Source of the DNA: Arthrobacter sp. StoSoilB19
Lineage (GTDB): Bacteria > Actinomycetota > Actinomycetes > Actinomycetales > Micrococcaceae
Assembly (NCBI RefSeq): GCF_019977275.1
Contig: NZ_AP024650.1
Location: forward strand, 3,658,001 to 3,722,000
Reading direction: 5' to 3'
Length of the DNA: 64,000 nucleotides
In this document: positions 27,424 through 38,389 of the stretch, one piece after another
Numbering within the stretch: position 1 is the first letter of the stretch
Layout: each line of letters opens with the position of its first letter
Made by a program: the position numbers and the translations under genes
The notes under the pieces: generated by a model
Database searches by the model: none
What the model saw: the letters and a program-made list of their open reading frames with translations, nothing else
Told to the model about the DNA's origin: nothing

Positions 27424-27469
27424 TTTGGGGTCCTTGTGGTGGCGGGGCAAGGGGGGATACCAAAAGGAT

Positions 27470-27500
27470 AGGAGCCGGAAGCACACGGCTTCCGGCTCCT
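27470..27500 (-). terminator. strong hairpin between epimerase and protease genes
   Basis: A perfect 13-bp stem (AGGAGCCGGAAGC with GCTTCCGGCTCCT) and 5-nt loop lies 45 bp past the epimerase stop and is followed on the minus strand by ATCCTTTTGG. It probably terminates the epimerase transcript and argues against a protease start at 27486. Confidence 0.75.
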
Positions 27501-27545
27501 TGGATGATCCTTCGCGAACCCTCGGCGATTCCTGCGGACCGGTGG

Positions 27546-28424
27546 TTATCGCTGGCTTTCCACCGTGTTGGAGCCGGCCGCCACGTGGTTACGCCAACTG
27601 TGCTCGGGTTCGAAACCGAGCAGGCGCCGCGCCTTGTCGATGGACAGCATCGTTTCGTGCTCTCCCAGGTCCTTGGTGACCTTGACGCCGGGAAAGACCT
27701 CTTCCGCCAGGCTGGCGCTTGACCGGCTCATCACCGTGTCAGCGTTGGCGATGATGAAGGCTTCGAACCCTGGTTTGGCGTTCTCCAGCGCACGTACTAC
27801 GGCCTGCGCGCCGTCCCTGCCGTCGATATAGCCCCACAGGTTCCACTTCCGCAGCGTCGCGTCGGCGTCGAAGGAGGGGAATTTGGCGTAGTCGGCCTCG
27901 TCCATGACGTTGGAGAACCGCAGGCCGGTGATGCTCAGTTCGGGGTCCCACCGCGTCATCTCCACAGCCATCTGCTCCTCCAGCGTCTTCACCAGCGAGT
28001 AGGTGCTTTCCGGCCGCGGCGGGTACTCCTCATCCACCGGGATGTAGGGCGGGTCGATGTCGAACGGCAGCCCCAGGACCGTCTCGCTGGAGGCGTACAC
28101 CACCTTCTTGATGCCGGCGCGCCGCGCCGCCTGGAAGACGTTGTAGGTGGACAGCATGTTGTTTTCGAAGGTGGCTGCGTCCGGAAGGATGCCCGGGGCG
28201 GGAATGGCACCCAGGTGCACCACGGCGTCGAACCCGTCATGCCGGTCATCAACGCCCAGCAGCGCGTCCACCACCTGGCCGTAGTTGCGCAGGTCAACCA
28301 CCAGCAGTTCCGGGCTGCGGGCACCCGCACGGTCCAGGGTGAGGACCTGGTGGCCGTCGCCTGTCAGCCGGCGCACCACGTGCCGCCCCAGTTTTCCGCT
28401 TCCGCCTGTAACGGCAATTCTCAT
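27546..28424 (-). CDS. NAD-dependent epimerase/dehydratase (extended SDR)
   Basis: A 292-residue extended short-chain dehydrogenase. TGGSGKLGRHV is the nucleotide-binding Gly-rich turn, HLGAIPAPG the conserved second-strand region, and the catalytic set is Ser in VYASSETVLG plus YSLVK. The protein resembles bacterial sugar nucleotide epimerases or uronate dehydrogenases, without enough detail to choose. AAGGAAAC lies before ATG 28424. It follows a second adenylate kinase gene by 46 bp, probably in one transcript. Confidence 0.85.
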   Translation of the reverse strand: MRIAVTGGSGKLGRHVVRRLTGDGHQVLTLDRAGARSPELLVVDLRNYGQVVDALLGVDDRHDGFDAVVHLGAIPAPGILPDAATFENNMLSTYNVFQAARRAGIKKVVYASSETVLGLPFDIDPPYIPVDEEYPPRPESTYSLVKTLEEQMAVEMTRWDPELSITGLRFSNVMDEADYAKFPSFDADATLRKWNLWGYIDGRDGAQAVVRALENAKPGFEAFIIANADTVMSRSSASLAEEVFPGVKVTKDLGEHETMLSIDKARRLLGFEPEHSWRNHVAAGSNTVESQR

Positions 28425-28470
28425 CACTGTTTCCTTTTGCTCGAGTGCGTTCACCGTGCGGTGTTTTCGG

Positions 28471-29064
28471 TCAGGACGGGGGTTGCGGGGCTGCAAGGAA
28501 CTTTTCGACGGCGGCGATTGCCAGTGCAGTGATCCCGCCCGGGTCCCCGCTGCCGTTGACGGACACAAGAATGCCCCGGCCCGCGTACACCGAGACTACT
28601 TCATGCGTCTGGCGGTGGTAGAGGTCCAGCCGGCGCCTGAAGACGTCGATGGTGTCATCCGTGCGCCCCTGCTCCAGGGCGCGGCGGTGCATCCGCTGCT
28701 CCAGTTCCTCGTCGGGCGCCTGCAGTTCGATCACGGCGTCCAGCGCATGCCCCTGTTCCTCAAGCATGCGGTCGAGCTCCAGTACCTGTTGAGCTGTCCG
28801 CGGATAGCCGTCCAGCAGGAACCCGTGCATCGCGTCGCTTTCGAGGAGACGGTTCTTGACCAGCGCGTTGGTGAGGTGGTCCGGTACGAAATGGCCGTCA
28901 TCCAGGTACCGGGCGGCCTGGTTCCCCAGGTCGGTCTGTTGGCTGACGTTGCTCCGGAAAATATCCCCGGTGGAAACGGCAGGGACCCGGAAGTGCCGCG
29001 CGAGGTGTTCGGCCTGGGTTCCCTTGCCGGACCCTGGTGGTCCAATGATGAGCAGCCTGGTCAT
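28471..29064 (-). CDS. adenylate kinase, short-LID paralogue
   Basis: A 197-residue nucleoside monophosphate kinase with P loop IIGPPGSGKGTQAEHLA, AMP-binding STGDIFRSNV and LLDGYPRTAQQV, and DVFRRRLDLYHRQT after a very short LID. The sequence LLDGYPRT replaces the usual GFPRT. The canonical adk normally lies beside secY and map, so this is probably an accessory copy. It heads a two-gene unit with the epimerase. Confidence 0.86.
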   Translation of the reverse strand: MTRLLIIGPPGSGKGTQAEHLARHFRVPAVSTGDIFRSNVSQQTDLGNQAARYLDDGHFVPDHLTNALVKNRLLESDAMHGFLLDGYPRTAQQVLELDRMLEEQGHALDAVIELQAPDEELEQRMHRRALEQGRTDDTIDVFRRRLDLYHRQTHEVVSVYAGRGILVSVNGSGDPGGITALAIAAVEKFLAAPQPPS

Positions 29065-29360
29065 GTTCCTGTCCCTCCGCCGCTGAGCAGCCCTTGGTCC
29101 CGCGGCCAGCCCGCAGCAGCACCGGCGCCTGCTTCATTGTGCCGGTATGCCCGGCCCCGCGCCAGCCTTTTGCCCGCTCCAGGGCAGCCATATATGACGC
29201 TTTGGGCGGCACGGGGATGTATATACTTTTGGTTATCGGTTTAGCAGCAGGCCGTTGGAAAGTTCGTCGATCCAGCGACCATCACCGGCTCCCCGCCCAG
29301 TTGCGGGGCGTTGGCGTGTTGCCGGCTCGTTTTGACCTGAGCGAATGGCACCAGAAAATC

Positions 29361-30104
29361 GTGGCCAGCGAGTCAACAGCAAAAACCGATACATCCATCA
29401 CTGAGCACCTGCATGAACTTGTCCTCAACAGCTCCGACGTTGAGGACTTCCTTAATGAACTGGCACAGGTCTCCGCACGCAATCTCTCCGAGCCCGGCGA
29501 CGAAATGCTGTGCGCCATCACCCTCCTCCGGCAACGCAAGGCCGCCACGGTCGCCAGCAGCAGCCCGGATGCAAAGTCCATCGGACGGCTTGAACACAGG
29601 TACAGCGACACCCCGGGCCTCACGGCTTCCACGGCCCAGGAGATCGTGCACGCTCCGGACCTCACCGCGGATGGCCGCTGGCCTGAGTACGCCGCCGCCG
29701 CGACCGCCGAGGGGATCCGCTCCGTGGCGGCAGTTCCGTTCCGGCTTGAGGGGGAAACCAAGGCATCGCTGCTGCTGTACTCCCGCCGCCCGCACCGGTT
29801 CGAGGGCCGCGTGCTGAAGTTTGCCGAGGATTTCGTCAGCCAGACCTCGCTGGCGCTCCGCCTTGCGGTGCGGTTCGCGCACTACAGCGAAACGGCCGCG
29901 AACCTTCGAGCCACCCTTGAGTCCCGCACGGTCATTGACATGGCTGTCGGCATCATCATGGCCCAGAACCGGTGCAGCCAGCAGGAAGCCTTCGACATCC
30001 TGAAGACCGCTTCCAGCACCCGGAACACCAAGCTGCATGATGTGGCCGCGGCGGTCGTCAACGCCCTGGGCCAGGGCCCGGCGCGCACGCATTACGACGG
30101 ATAG
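29361..30104 (+). CDS. GAF-ANTAR domain regulator
   Basis: A soluble regulator with an N-terminal GAF sensor domain (residues about 20-165, IRSVAAVPFRLEGETKASLLLYS) and a C-terminal ANTAR RNA-binding domain, LESRTVIDMAVGIIMAQNR with CSQQEAFDILKTAS. ANTAR proteins act as transcription antiterminators by binding paired RNA hexaloops. The start is uncertain: GTG 29361 begins VASESTAKTDTSI, where the family pattern starts, but has no clear ribosome site, and the frame is open upstream to 29094. A TATACT-like box near 29220 may be its promoter. It is followed by a single-domain response regulator. Confidence 0.8.
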   Translation: MASESTAKTDTSITEHLHELVLNSSDVEDFLNELAQVSARNLSEPGDEMLCAITLLRQRKAATVASSSPDAKSIGRLEHRYSDTPGLTASTAQEIVHAPDLTADGRWPEYAAAATAEGIRSVAAVPFRLEGETKASLLLYSRRPHRFEGRVLKFAEDFVSQTSLALRLAVRFAHYSETAANLRATLESRTVIDMAVGIIMAQNRCSQQEAFDILKTASSTRNTKLHDVAAAVVNALGQGPARTHYDG

Positions 30105-30181
30105 CGGCCATCTTTTTGCGTCGGTCATGCCGGCAGCGTTCCCGCAGGTAGACTGGTGCCAACTTTTCGCCGGGGGGCTTG

Positions 30182-30592
30182 ATGGAACAGCAGCGTGTTT
30201 GCCTTGTCGTGGAGGATGACGACGATATCCGCGGACTGATCGAAGTGGTCCTGTCGCGCGCGGGCTTTGAGGTCAGGATGGTGGGCACGGGGGCCGAGGC
30301 CATTGCCGCCGCGGCTGATCCCGCCCTCGCCCTGGTGACCCTGGACGTTGGGCTGCCGGATATGGACGGGTACGTGGTGGCCCGCGCCATCCGCGCCCTT
30401 ACCAGCGCGCCCCTGCTGTTCCTCACGGCCCGTTCCGAGCAGGACGATGTGCTGGCCGGCATGGCATCGGGGGCCGCGGGGTACCTCACCAAGCCTTTCC
30501 GTCCGCAGGAGCTCCGGGAGCTCGCCGTACAACTGGTGACACCGCCGCCGGTTTCCCAGGAGCCGCACATAACGGGCAAACCCGCCTGCTAA
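30182..30592 (+). CDS. single-domain response regulator (receiver)
   Basis: A 136-residue protein that is a receiver domain only: LVVEDDDDIRGLIE with the acidic pair, phospho-acceptor Asp in LVTLDVGLPDMDGY, Thr in LLFLTARSE and Lys in YLTKPFRPQEL. There is no DNA-binding output domain. ATG 30182 follows a run of six G. It lies 77 bp after the GAF-ANTAR gene in the same direction; no histidine kinase is adjacent, so its kinase and partner are elsewhere. Confidence 0.88.
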   Translation: MEQQRVCLVVEDDDDIRGLIEVVLSRAGFEVRMVGTGAEAIAAAADPALALVTLDVGLPDMDGYVVARAIRALTSAPLLFLTARSEQDDVLAGMASGAAGYLTKPFRPQELRELAVQLVTPPPVSQEPHITGKPAC

Positions 30593-30643
30593 GTTCGCCT
30601 CCTGGACATGAGGCATGACGCCTCAGCGGACCGCGGTGGTGAG

Positions 30644-30679
30644 CAAACGGCGACGGCGGCATACCGTCGTCGCCGTTTG
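30644..30679. terminator. bidirectional terminator
   Basis: A perfect 12-bp stem (CAAACGGCGACG and its complement) with a 12-nt loop lies between the convergent receiver and alpha/beta hydrolase genes. Confidence 0.8.
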
Positions 30680-30692
30680 TCCGTTTGACCCC

Positions 30693-31601
<909 letters not shown>

Positions 31602-31683
31602 CTAGGGGGCGGCCCCCGCTCCAGCAGCCTCGATTCGTCGCGCCGTTCGGTGCCCGCGGCGGCCTGGATGCGCTGCTGTGAAG

Positions 31684-31705
31684 TAGTGTGACACTATATG
31701 CGCAT
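31684..31705. promoter_or_regulatory. palindromes at the ArsR gene start, possible metal-regulator operator
   Basis: TAGTGT-G-ACACTA (31684-31696) is directly followed by the palindrome ATGCGCAT (31698-31705), which includes both candidate start codons of the ArsR gene. Such placement suits autorepression by an ArsR/SmtB dimer. Confidence 0.5.
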
Positions 31706-32107
31706 GAATGCAGATAGTAATGCTTGCCCACTGAAGGCGGACAGCCAGTACGTGGAATTGGCCGTGGAGGTCTTTGCCATGCTGGCGGACGCCACCAGGG
31801 TGCGGATCATTTTGGCCCTCCGTGACGGCGAGATGGCGGTGGGTGCCCTGGCGGACGTGGTGGGCAAGTCCCCCGCCGCCGTGTCCCAGCACCTGGCCAA
31901 GATGCGGCTGGCAAGAATGGTTTCCACGCGGCAGGACGGGACCCGGGTGCTCTACCGGCTGGAAAATGAACACGCGCGGCAGTTGGTGGCGGACGCCATC
32001 TTCCAGGCCGAGCATGCACTCGGCGGCGAACCTGCCCACCACCGCGCTCCCCACAAGCAGGTCCCCCACGACCAGGGCTTCGTCCACACCGGACAGGGGA
32101 ACGCGTC

Positions 32108-32111
<4 letters not shown>
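31698..32111 (+). CDS. ArsR/SmtB family metal-responsive regulator
   Basis: A 137-residue winged-helix repressor: MLADATRVRIILALRDGEMAVGAL then the recognition helix SPAAVSQHLAKMRLA and wing QDGTRVLYRL. The C-terminal helix reads ENEHARQLVADAIFQAEHAL. This is the position of the zinc site D-x-H-x10-H-x2-H of SmtB/NmtR-type sensors, but here the first Asp is Asn and the third ligand is Gln. The tail is His-rich (HHRAPHKQVPHDQ). It overlaps the CDF exporter gene by 4 bp (GTGA), so it is almost certainly the regulator of that exporter. Confidence 0.88.
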
Positions 32112-33160
<1,049 letters not shown>

Positions 33161-33174
33161 AGGCCGCCAACGCA

Positions 33175-33212
33175 GAAGTGACCCGGCCGGGCAGCGCCGG
33201 CCGGGTCACTTC
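33175..33212. terminator. bidirectional terminator between CDF and desaturase genes
   Basis: A perfect 16-bp stem, beginning GAAGTGACCCGGCCGG, with a 6-nt loop separates the convergent genes. Confidence 0.85.
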
Positions 33213-33233
33213 CCGGGTTTTGCTTTGAGGCTT

Positions 33234-34418
33234 CTAGGCCCGCGCAGCCTTGCCGGGCAGGGCCAGCTTGAAGACCTTGGCCCAGGACGAACCCACCTGC
33301 TTCAGCAGCGGGCCGGTGGTGTACTTCAGGCCATAGCGCTGGCAGATCTCGCGGACCTTGGGCGCCACCTCGGCGTACCGGTTGGAGGGCAGGTCGGGGA
33401 AAAGGTGGTGCTCGATCTGGTGCGAGAGGTTGCCGGTCATGAGGTGCATGAACTTGGAGCCCGAGATGTTCGCCGAGCCGATCATCTGCCGCACGTACCA
33501 GTCACCGCGGGTTTCGCCGTCAACCATCTCTTCGGTGAAGGTGTCGGTTCCTTCCGGGAAGTGGCCGCAGAAGATAACCGCGTGGGCCCACACATTGCGG
33601 ACAGCGTTGGCAGTGATCGTGCCGAACAGCGCCTGCTTGCCGGATCCGGTCAGCATGGCGACGGCAGGAGTGGCCGCGTAGTCCTTGGTGAACTGGGTAA
33701 CGACTTTCTTGCCCAGCGCCTTGAGGTCCTTGAGCAGGGCTTCCTTGGACTTGGTGCCTTCCTTGTACTCGGTCAGCTCGAGGTCGTAGATGGCGATGCC
33801 CCACTCGAAAACCGGCGCCAGGATGGCATTGAACAGCGGGTTGGCCAGGTTGATGGGCTTCCACGGCTGGTTCTCGTCCATGCGCAGAAGGTTGTATCCG
33901 ACGTCGTTGTCCTTGCCCACCACGTTGGTCCAGCGGTGGTGCAGGTCATTGTGGGTGTGCTGCCAGGACCGCGAGGGCGTGACGAAGTCCCATTCCCAGG
34001 TAGTGGAGTGGATGTCCGGGTCCCGCATCCAGTCCCACTGGCCGTGCAGGATGTTGTGGCCCAGCTCCATGTTTTCCAGGATCTTGGCCAGGCTCAGCAG
34101 GGTGGTGCCGGTAACCCAGGCGGCTTTGTTCTTACTGACCAGGAGGGCGGCGCGGCCGGAAATCTCCAGGCCGCGCTGGATCTTGATCATCCGGCGGATG
34201 TAGGCAGCATCCTCGGCCCCGCGCTTGGCCAGGACCTCGTCCCGGATGGCGTCCAGTTCGCGGCCGAGTTCAGCTACGTGCTCGTCGCTGAGGTGCGCGG
34301 CGGCCGGCGGGCGGACGGTGGGGCTGCCGGATTCGGCGAGTTTGCCCGGGCGCGTCCGTGAGGTGCCGGCGCTGGCTCCTCCGGCGGCCGTGGTCTTTGT
34401 AGGTGAGATGACAGTCAT
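33234..34418 (-). CDS. fatty acid desaturase (acyl-CoA delta-9 type, DesA3-like)
   Basis: A 394-residue membrane di-iron desaturase. The three histidine boxes are HNILHG near residue 120, HTHNDLHHRW near 155 and NLSHQIEHHLFP near 340, with membrane segments between. This set matches mycobacterial DesA3, which introduces the delta-9 double bond into stearoyl-CoA. ATG 34418 follows GAGGAG; an upstream in-frame extension overlaps the reductase gene and is discarded. The reductase that supplies electrons is encoded 13 bp upstream in the same operon. Confidence 0.92.
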   Translation of the reverse strand: MTVISPTKTTAAGGASAGTSRTRPGKLAESGSPTVRPPAAAHLSDEHVAELGRELDAIRDEVLAKRGAEDAAYIRRMIKIQRGLEISGRAALLVSKNKAAWVTGTTLLSLAKILENMELGHNILHGQWDWMRDPDIHSTTWEWDFVTPSRSWQHTHNDLHHRWTNVVGKDNDVGYNLLRMDENQPWKPINLANPLFNAILAPVFEWGIAIYDLELTEYKEGTKSKEALLKDLKALGKKVVTQFTKDYAATPAVAMLTGSGKQALFGTITANAVRNVWAHAVIFCGHFPEGTDTFTEEMVDGETRGDWYVRQMIGSANISGSKFMHLMTGNLSHQIEHHLFPDLPSNRYAEVAPKVREICQRYGLKYTTGPLLKQVGSSWAKVFKLALPGKAARA

Positions 34419-34431
34419 ACGGTACTGCTCC

Positions 34432-35577
34432 TCAGAGTTCGAGGTTGACGGGTCCGGCGGCTGCCGAGACACACGTTTGGATAAGTTGGCCTGGTTCGCC
34501 ATGGATTTCCCCGGTCCGCAGGTCGCGGACCTGGCCGGCCAGGAGCGGTGTGAGGCAGCTGTGGCAGATGCCCATCCGGCAGCCGCTGGGCATCAGCACC
34601 CCGGCGTCCTCGCCGATGTCCAGGATGGGGGTGTCGCCGTCGGCCTCCACCTCCCGGTCCGAGGCTTCGAAGGTGACCAAGCCGCCGTCGTGCCCTACAC
34701 CGGCGTTGAAGGTGGTGTTGAAGCGCTCGATCATGAGGTTGCCGGCGTCTCCGGCAACGGCGACGTCGGTCCCCGGCGACCGGGTGGTCAGCGCAGCGCG
34801 CTTCCAGAGGGCCTCGGCGTCGTCCAGGAAGCTGTCCGGACCGCAGGCGTAGGCAGCCCGGTCCTTCCAGTCGGGGCAGATTTCGTCCAGCTCCTTGGTG
34901 CTGGAGAAGTCCATCCGCCCCTGTTCACCGGTGTACCAGTGGGCCAGGCGGAAGTTGGGGAACTGGTCCGCGAGTTCGGCCAGCTCTTCACGGAACAGGC
35001 TGTCGCCCGGGGTGCGTGCGGAGTGGACCAGCACGACGTCGGCGTCCGGACGCCGCGGCACAAGCGTACGGATCATGGACATCACCGGGGTGATGCCACT
35101 GCCCGCCGTAACCATCAGCAGGGGCCGGGGGTGCTCGGGAAGCACGAAGTCGCCCTGCGGCGGAGCCAGGAACAGGACATCGCCGGGCTTGGTGGTGCGC
35201 ACCAGCGTGCCGGACACGGCGCCGACGTCCGTGACGGTGATGGCAGGATCCTTGCCTGCCGGAGCGCTGAGCGAATAGGAGCGCCAGTGCCGGACGCCGT
35301 CCAGTTCGACGCCGATGCGGGCCCACTGACCGGCAAGGTGCGCCTTCCAGCCGCGGCCGGGGCGGAAGAAGATGGTGGCCGACTGGGCCGTCTCCTGGAC
35401 CACGCGGGTGACCACGCCGCGCAGTTGCCTGGCTGAGTAGACAGGGTTGAAAAGTGCCAGAATGTCTTCCGGCGCCAAAGGGGTGGTAAGCACTGAGGCC
35501 GCCTGGGCCAGCTGACGTAGCCGGATCATACGGTTAAGCCTAGAGCGGTGCGAGCCATATATCTCTCTCTCCGTCAT
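34432..35577 (-). CDS. ferredoxin reductase, desaturase electron-transfer partner
   Basis: A 381-residue iron-sulfur flavoprotein: FAD domain (RSYSLSAPAGKD, the RxYS motif), NAD(P)-binding domain (LMVTAGSGITPVMSMI, YACGPDSFLDDAEAL) and C-terminal plant-type 2Fe-2S domain with Cys residues in SGCRMGICHSCLTPL and QTCVSA. This architecture matches mycobacterial Rv3230c, the reductase of DesA3. It precedes the desaturase gene. ATG 35577 lacks a strong ribosome site; an internal ATG at 35529 is possible. Confidence 0.92.
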   Translation of the reverse strand: MTEREIYGSHRSRLNRMIRLRQLAQAASVLTTPLAPEDILALFNPVYSARQLRGVVTRVVQETAQSATIFFRPGRGWKAHLAGQWARIGVELDGVRHWRSYSLSAPAGKDPAITVTDVGAVSGTLVRTTKPGDVLFLAPPQGDFVLPEHPRPLLMVTAGSGITPVMSMIRTLVPRRPDADVVLVHSARTPGDSLFREELAELADQFPNFRLAHWYTGEQGRMDFSSTKELDEICPDWKDRAAYACGPDSFLDDAEALWKRAALTTRSPGTDVAVAGDAGNLMIERFNTTFNAGVGHDGGLVTFEASDREVEADGDTPILDIGEDAGVLMPSGCRMGICHSCLTPLLAGQVRDLRTGEIHGEPGQLIQTCVSAAAGPVNLEL

Positions 35578-35629
35578 ATGACCGTTCCGCAGTCACACAC
35601 TAGTTAAGGGCGCGAAGCCCCCACGCCGC

Positions 35630-35658
35630 ACTATAAGAGTAACGGTTCGGTCTCACAA
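35630..35658 (-). promoter_or_regulatory. sigma-70-like promoter of the reductase/desaturase operon
   Basis: On the minus strand TTGTGA (35653-35658) and TATAGT (35630-35635) are 17 bp apart, about 50 bases upstream of the reductase start. Confidence 0.6.
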
Positions 35659-35685
35659 ATTGTTCCCGCACCTGGTTTCCGCACC

Positions 35686-36714
35686 TTATTGGCGGCTCCA
35701 GCCCAGGGCCGGGGCGACGTGCCCGGCGATGTTTCCCAGCAACTTGGCGTTGAAGTCCACGCCCAATTGGTTGGGAACGGTCAGCAGCAGGGTGTCCGCT
35801 GCCCGCACTGCCGCATCGGCTGCGAGTTCTTCCGCCAGGAGGTCCGGCGCGCCCACGTAGCTCTTGCCGAACCTGGCAGTCAGTCCGTCGATAACGCCCA
35901 CCTGGTCGCGGCCGTCACGAAGGGCGCTGCCGGCGAAGTAGTAGTTGTCTTCCTCATCCACGATGGGAAGGACGCTGCGGCTGACCGAAACACGCGGGGC
36001 ATGGGTATGTCCTGCTGCCGCCCACGCGTCCCTGAACAGCTGGATCTGTTCGGCCTGGAGTTCATGGAAGGGGACACCGGTGTCCTCGGTGAGCAGTGTG
36101 GAGCTCATCAGGTTCATGCCCAGTTCCGCGGCCCAGACGGCGGTCTTCCTGCTGCCGGCGCCCCACCAGATCCGTTCCGCGAGGCCCGGGGACTGGGGCT
36201 GGACGGGGAGGAGGCCGGTGGCGCCGCCGGCGTACCTGGGGTCCGCCTCAGCCATGCCGGCACCCGTGATGGCCTTGCGGAAGACGGCGGTGTGGCGCCG
36301 GGCCATGTCGGCGTCGGTCTCCCCCGGCTGCGGCCGGTAGCCGAATGCCGAGGCGCCTTCCCGGGCCGGCTCGGGTGACCCGCGGCTGATGCCCAACTGC
36401 AGCCTGCCACCGCTGATCAGGTCTGCCGCTGCAGCCTCCTCCGCCATGTACAGGGGATTTTCGTAGCGCATGTCGATGACGCCGGTGCCAATTTCGATCC
36501 GGCGGGTGCGGGCGGCGATGGCTGACAGGAGCGGGAAAGGTGATGCCTGCTGCCTGGCGAAGTGGTGGACCCGGAAGTATGCCCCGTCCACGCCGAGTTC
36601 TTCAGCGGCAACCGCCAGTTCGATCCCCTGGAGCAGGGCGTCCGCCGCCGTCCTGGTGCGCGAGCCCTGGCCGGGGCCCCAGTGGCCGAATGAAAGGAAT
36701 CCTATGCGCTGCAT
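35686..36714 (-). CDS. LLM-class flavin-dependent oxidoreductase
   Basis: A 342-residue luciferase-like (F420- or FMN-type) oxidoreductase, starting [18 protein letters not shown]. Family marks are the [19 protein letters not shown] segment, [29 protein letters not shown] near 85 and [12 protein letters not shown] near 120. It matches the group of unassigned LLM monooxygenases with a His-rich N-terminal region. The upstream open frame is long but is not family sequence, and ATG 36714 gives the expected N terminus. It is divergent from the YnfA-like gene. Confidence 0.87.
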   Translation of the reverse strand: MQRIGFLSFGHWGPGQGSRTRTAADALLQGIELAVAAEELGVDGAYFRVHHFARQQASPFPLLSAIAARTRRIEIGTGVIDMRYENPLYMAEEAAAADLISGGRLQLGISRGSPEPAREGASAFGYRPQPGETDADMARRHTAVFRKAITGAGMAEADPRYAGGATGLLPVQPQSPGLAERIWWGAGSRKTAVWAAELGMNLMSSTLLTEDTGVPFHELQAEQIQLFRDAWAAAGHTHAPRVSVSRSVLPIVDEEDNYYFAGSALRDGRDQVGVIDGLTARFGKSYVGAPDLLAEELAADAAVRAADTLLLTVPNQLGVDFNAKLLGNIAGHVAPALGWSRQ

Positions 36715-36768
36715 ACCTTGCCCAACTGTCCGGATACCGGTGGCATTCCCGGCTGGAATGATGGCTCC

Positions 36769-37128
36769 GTGGGCATTCCGGAGGAAACCGTCAGTATTTT
36801 CAAGGCCATTGTGTTGTTCGTGCTGGCCGCGGCAGCGGAGATCGGCGGCGCCTGGCTGGTGTGGCAGTCCGTCCGCGAAGGCAGGGACTGGTGGTGGGCC
36901 GGACTTGGCGTGGCCGCGCTCGGCGCCTACGGCTTCGTGGCCACCCTGCAGCCGGACGCGCACTTCGGCCGGATCCTGGCGGCCTACGGCGGGGTGTTTG
37001 TGGCAGGTTCCCTGGCATGGGGCATGGTCTTTGACGGCTTCCGCCCCGACAGGTGGGATATCGCAGGCTCCCTGGTTTGCCTGCTGGGTGTTGCCGTGAT
37101 CATGTTTGCCCCGCGGAGCGGCGGCTAG
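36769..37128 (+). CDS. YnfA/UPF0060 family small membrane protein
   Basis: A protein of about 119 residues with four hydrophobic helices. The first helix reads [19 protein letters not shown], which is the UPF0060 signature, followed by [30 protein letters not shown] and a final [14 protein letters not shown]. Family members resemble small multidrug-resistance transporters but have no proven substrate. GTG 36769 is my start choice without a good ribosome site; longer and shorter starts are possible. Confidence 0.83.
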   Translation: MGIPEETVSIFKAIVLFVLAAAAEIGGAWLVWQSVREGRDWWWAGLGVAALGAYGFVATLQPDAHFGRILAAYGGVFVAGSLAWGMVFDGFRPDRWDIAGSLVCLLGVAVIMFAPRSGG

Positions 37129-37137
37129 ACTGGCCCG

Positions 37138-37533
37138 GTGACCAACAGTGAGCAGCCGCCCGGCCCGCCCCCGCGCGGAAAAATGGCCGAACGGCTGCTC
37201 CCCGGCGGCGAGGAACCGGACCCCCGCTTCACGCTTGCCAACGAGCGCACCTTCCTCGCCTGGATCCGCACGTCGCTGGCGCTGCTGGCAGGCGGCATTG
37301 CCATTGAGGCGTTCACGTCCGGACTTTTTGTTGAGCCTGTCCGTAAAGGCCTTGCCGTCCTGCTGCTGCTGCTGGGCATGATGCTCAGCGGTGGTGCCGC
37401 GGTGCGGTGGCTTCGGGTGGAGCGGAGCATGCGCACCAGGGCCCCGCTGCCCCTGCCGTTTTTTGTGCCCCTGTTGGCCGGGGCAGGGGCGTTGGCTGCC
37501 GCCGTCGTCCTGGTCTTTATCCTCTGGCGCTGA
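37138..37533 (+). CDS. DUF202 membrane protein, first of a pair
   Basis: A 131-residue protein with a Pro-rich cytoplasmic N terminus and three membrane helices. The DUF202 mark is RFTLANERTFLAWIRTSLALLAGGIA near residue 30. Translation starts at GTG, nine bases after the YnfA-like stop. The next gene is a second DUF202 protein, so the pair may form a heteromeric membrane complex. Function of the family is unknown. Confidence 0.82.
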   Translation: MTNSEQPPGPPPRGKMAERLLPGGEEPDPRFTLANERTFLAWIRTSLALLAGGIAIEAFTSGLFVEPVRKGLAVLLLLLGMMLSGGAAVRWLRVERSMRTRAPLPLPFFVPLLAGAGALAAAVVLVFILWR

Positions 37534-37537
37534 GCCT

Positions 37538-37873
37538 GTGGCAGCCCATGTTCCCAGCCCCCACGGCGATCCCGGCCTCCAGCCCGAGCGGACCGCCCTG
37601 GCATGGGGCCGCACCATGCTGGCGTTGGTGACGGCGAGCGCCTTCTTCCTGCGCTGGCTACCCGTCTACGGGTTACCCATCCTGATGCTGCCGGCGATTT
37701 CCGGCGGCGCCGCCCTTGCCATCTACCTCACGCAGCGCCGCCGGTACCGGGCCAGGTCCCATGGCCTGGCAGGCGAAAGCATCGAAGCGGACCTGCCTGC
37801 CGTGCTCTGGACCGCTCTCGCCGGAGTGGTCCTTGGCGGACTTGGCATTGTTGTGGTCCTGATCAGTCCGTAG
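37538..37873 (+). CDS. DUF202 membrane protein, second of a pair
   Basis: A 111-residue three-helix membrane protein beginning with GTG. The motif GLQPERTALAWGRTMLALVTASAFFLRW is the DUF202 signature, in the shorter form (ERTALAWxR). It begins five bases after the stop of the preceding DUF202 gene, so the two are cotranscribed. A basic loop (RRRYRARSHG) lies between helices two and three. Confidence 0.82.
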   Translation: MAAHVPSPHGDPGLQPERTALAWGRTMLALVTASAFFLRWLPVYGLPILMLPAISGGAALAIYLTQRRRYRARSHGLAGESIEADLPAVLWTALAGVVLGGLGIVVVLISP

Positions 37874-37905
37874 AACACAGCCAGCCCCTGGAACACAGCC
37901 GGTTC

Positions 37906-38304
37906 CTAGAACATCGGCAGGACGAAGCCGGCCAGGAGCGCTACCGAGCCGATCGCCGTCAGGCAGCGGCCCAGGACCGAGGCTGTCCTGCCGGCTTCCT
38001 CCGGCGCGGTGGTCTGCCACTGCGTTGGGCGCTTGGGGTGGTAGTAGATGGGGAGGGTGTCTCCCGCCGCCATGTCCCTGATGTCGTAGGGAGACATGGG
38101 GGCGTTGTGGACCTGGTGCTTCCGGTCGAACCAGCGGAACCCCACGCCGGTGGAATCGGAGTACACCACGGCCTCGGCCACGTCCCAGGGGTGCACGAAG
38201 CGGCGGAGGAAGCCGGTGTAGAAAAGCAGTCCCAGCCCGGCGGGCAGGCACAACCAGGTGAGCACTTCCAGGATGGGACCTGCCATATCGAGCGCAGTGG
38301 GCAT
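37906..38304 (-). CDS. DUF3592-like membrane protein
   Basis: A 132-residue protein with a membrane helix at each end (LTWLCLPAGLGLLFYTGF and ALLAGFVLPMF) and an extracytoplasmic or cytoplasmic beta domain between them, in which YHPKRPTQWQT is the conserved DUF3592-like stretch (YnPxnP). Function unknown. It converges on the DUF202 pair. Confidence 0.72.
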   Translation of the reverse strand: MPTALDMAGPILEVLTWLCLPAGLGLLFYTGFLRRFVHPWDVAEAVVYSDSTGVGFRWFDRKHQVHNAPMSPYDIRDMAAGDTLPIYYHPKRPTQWQTTAPEEAGRTASVLGRCLTAIGSVALLAGFVLPMF

Positions 38305-38389
38305 GAAGTTGATGGTACCGCGCGGGGACTGGTGGCTTCAGCACCTGATCCGTACGCTGAAGGTGACCGGTCCGGAGTTAGGGGAAGCC

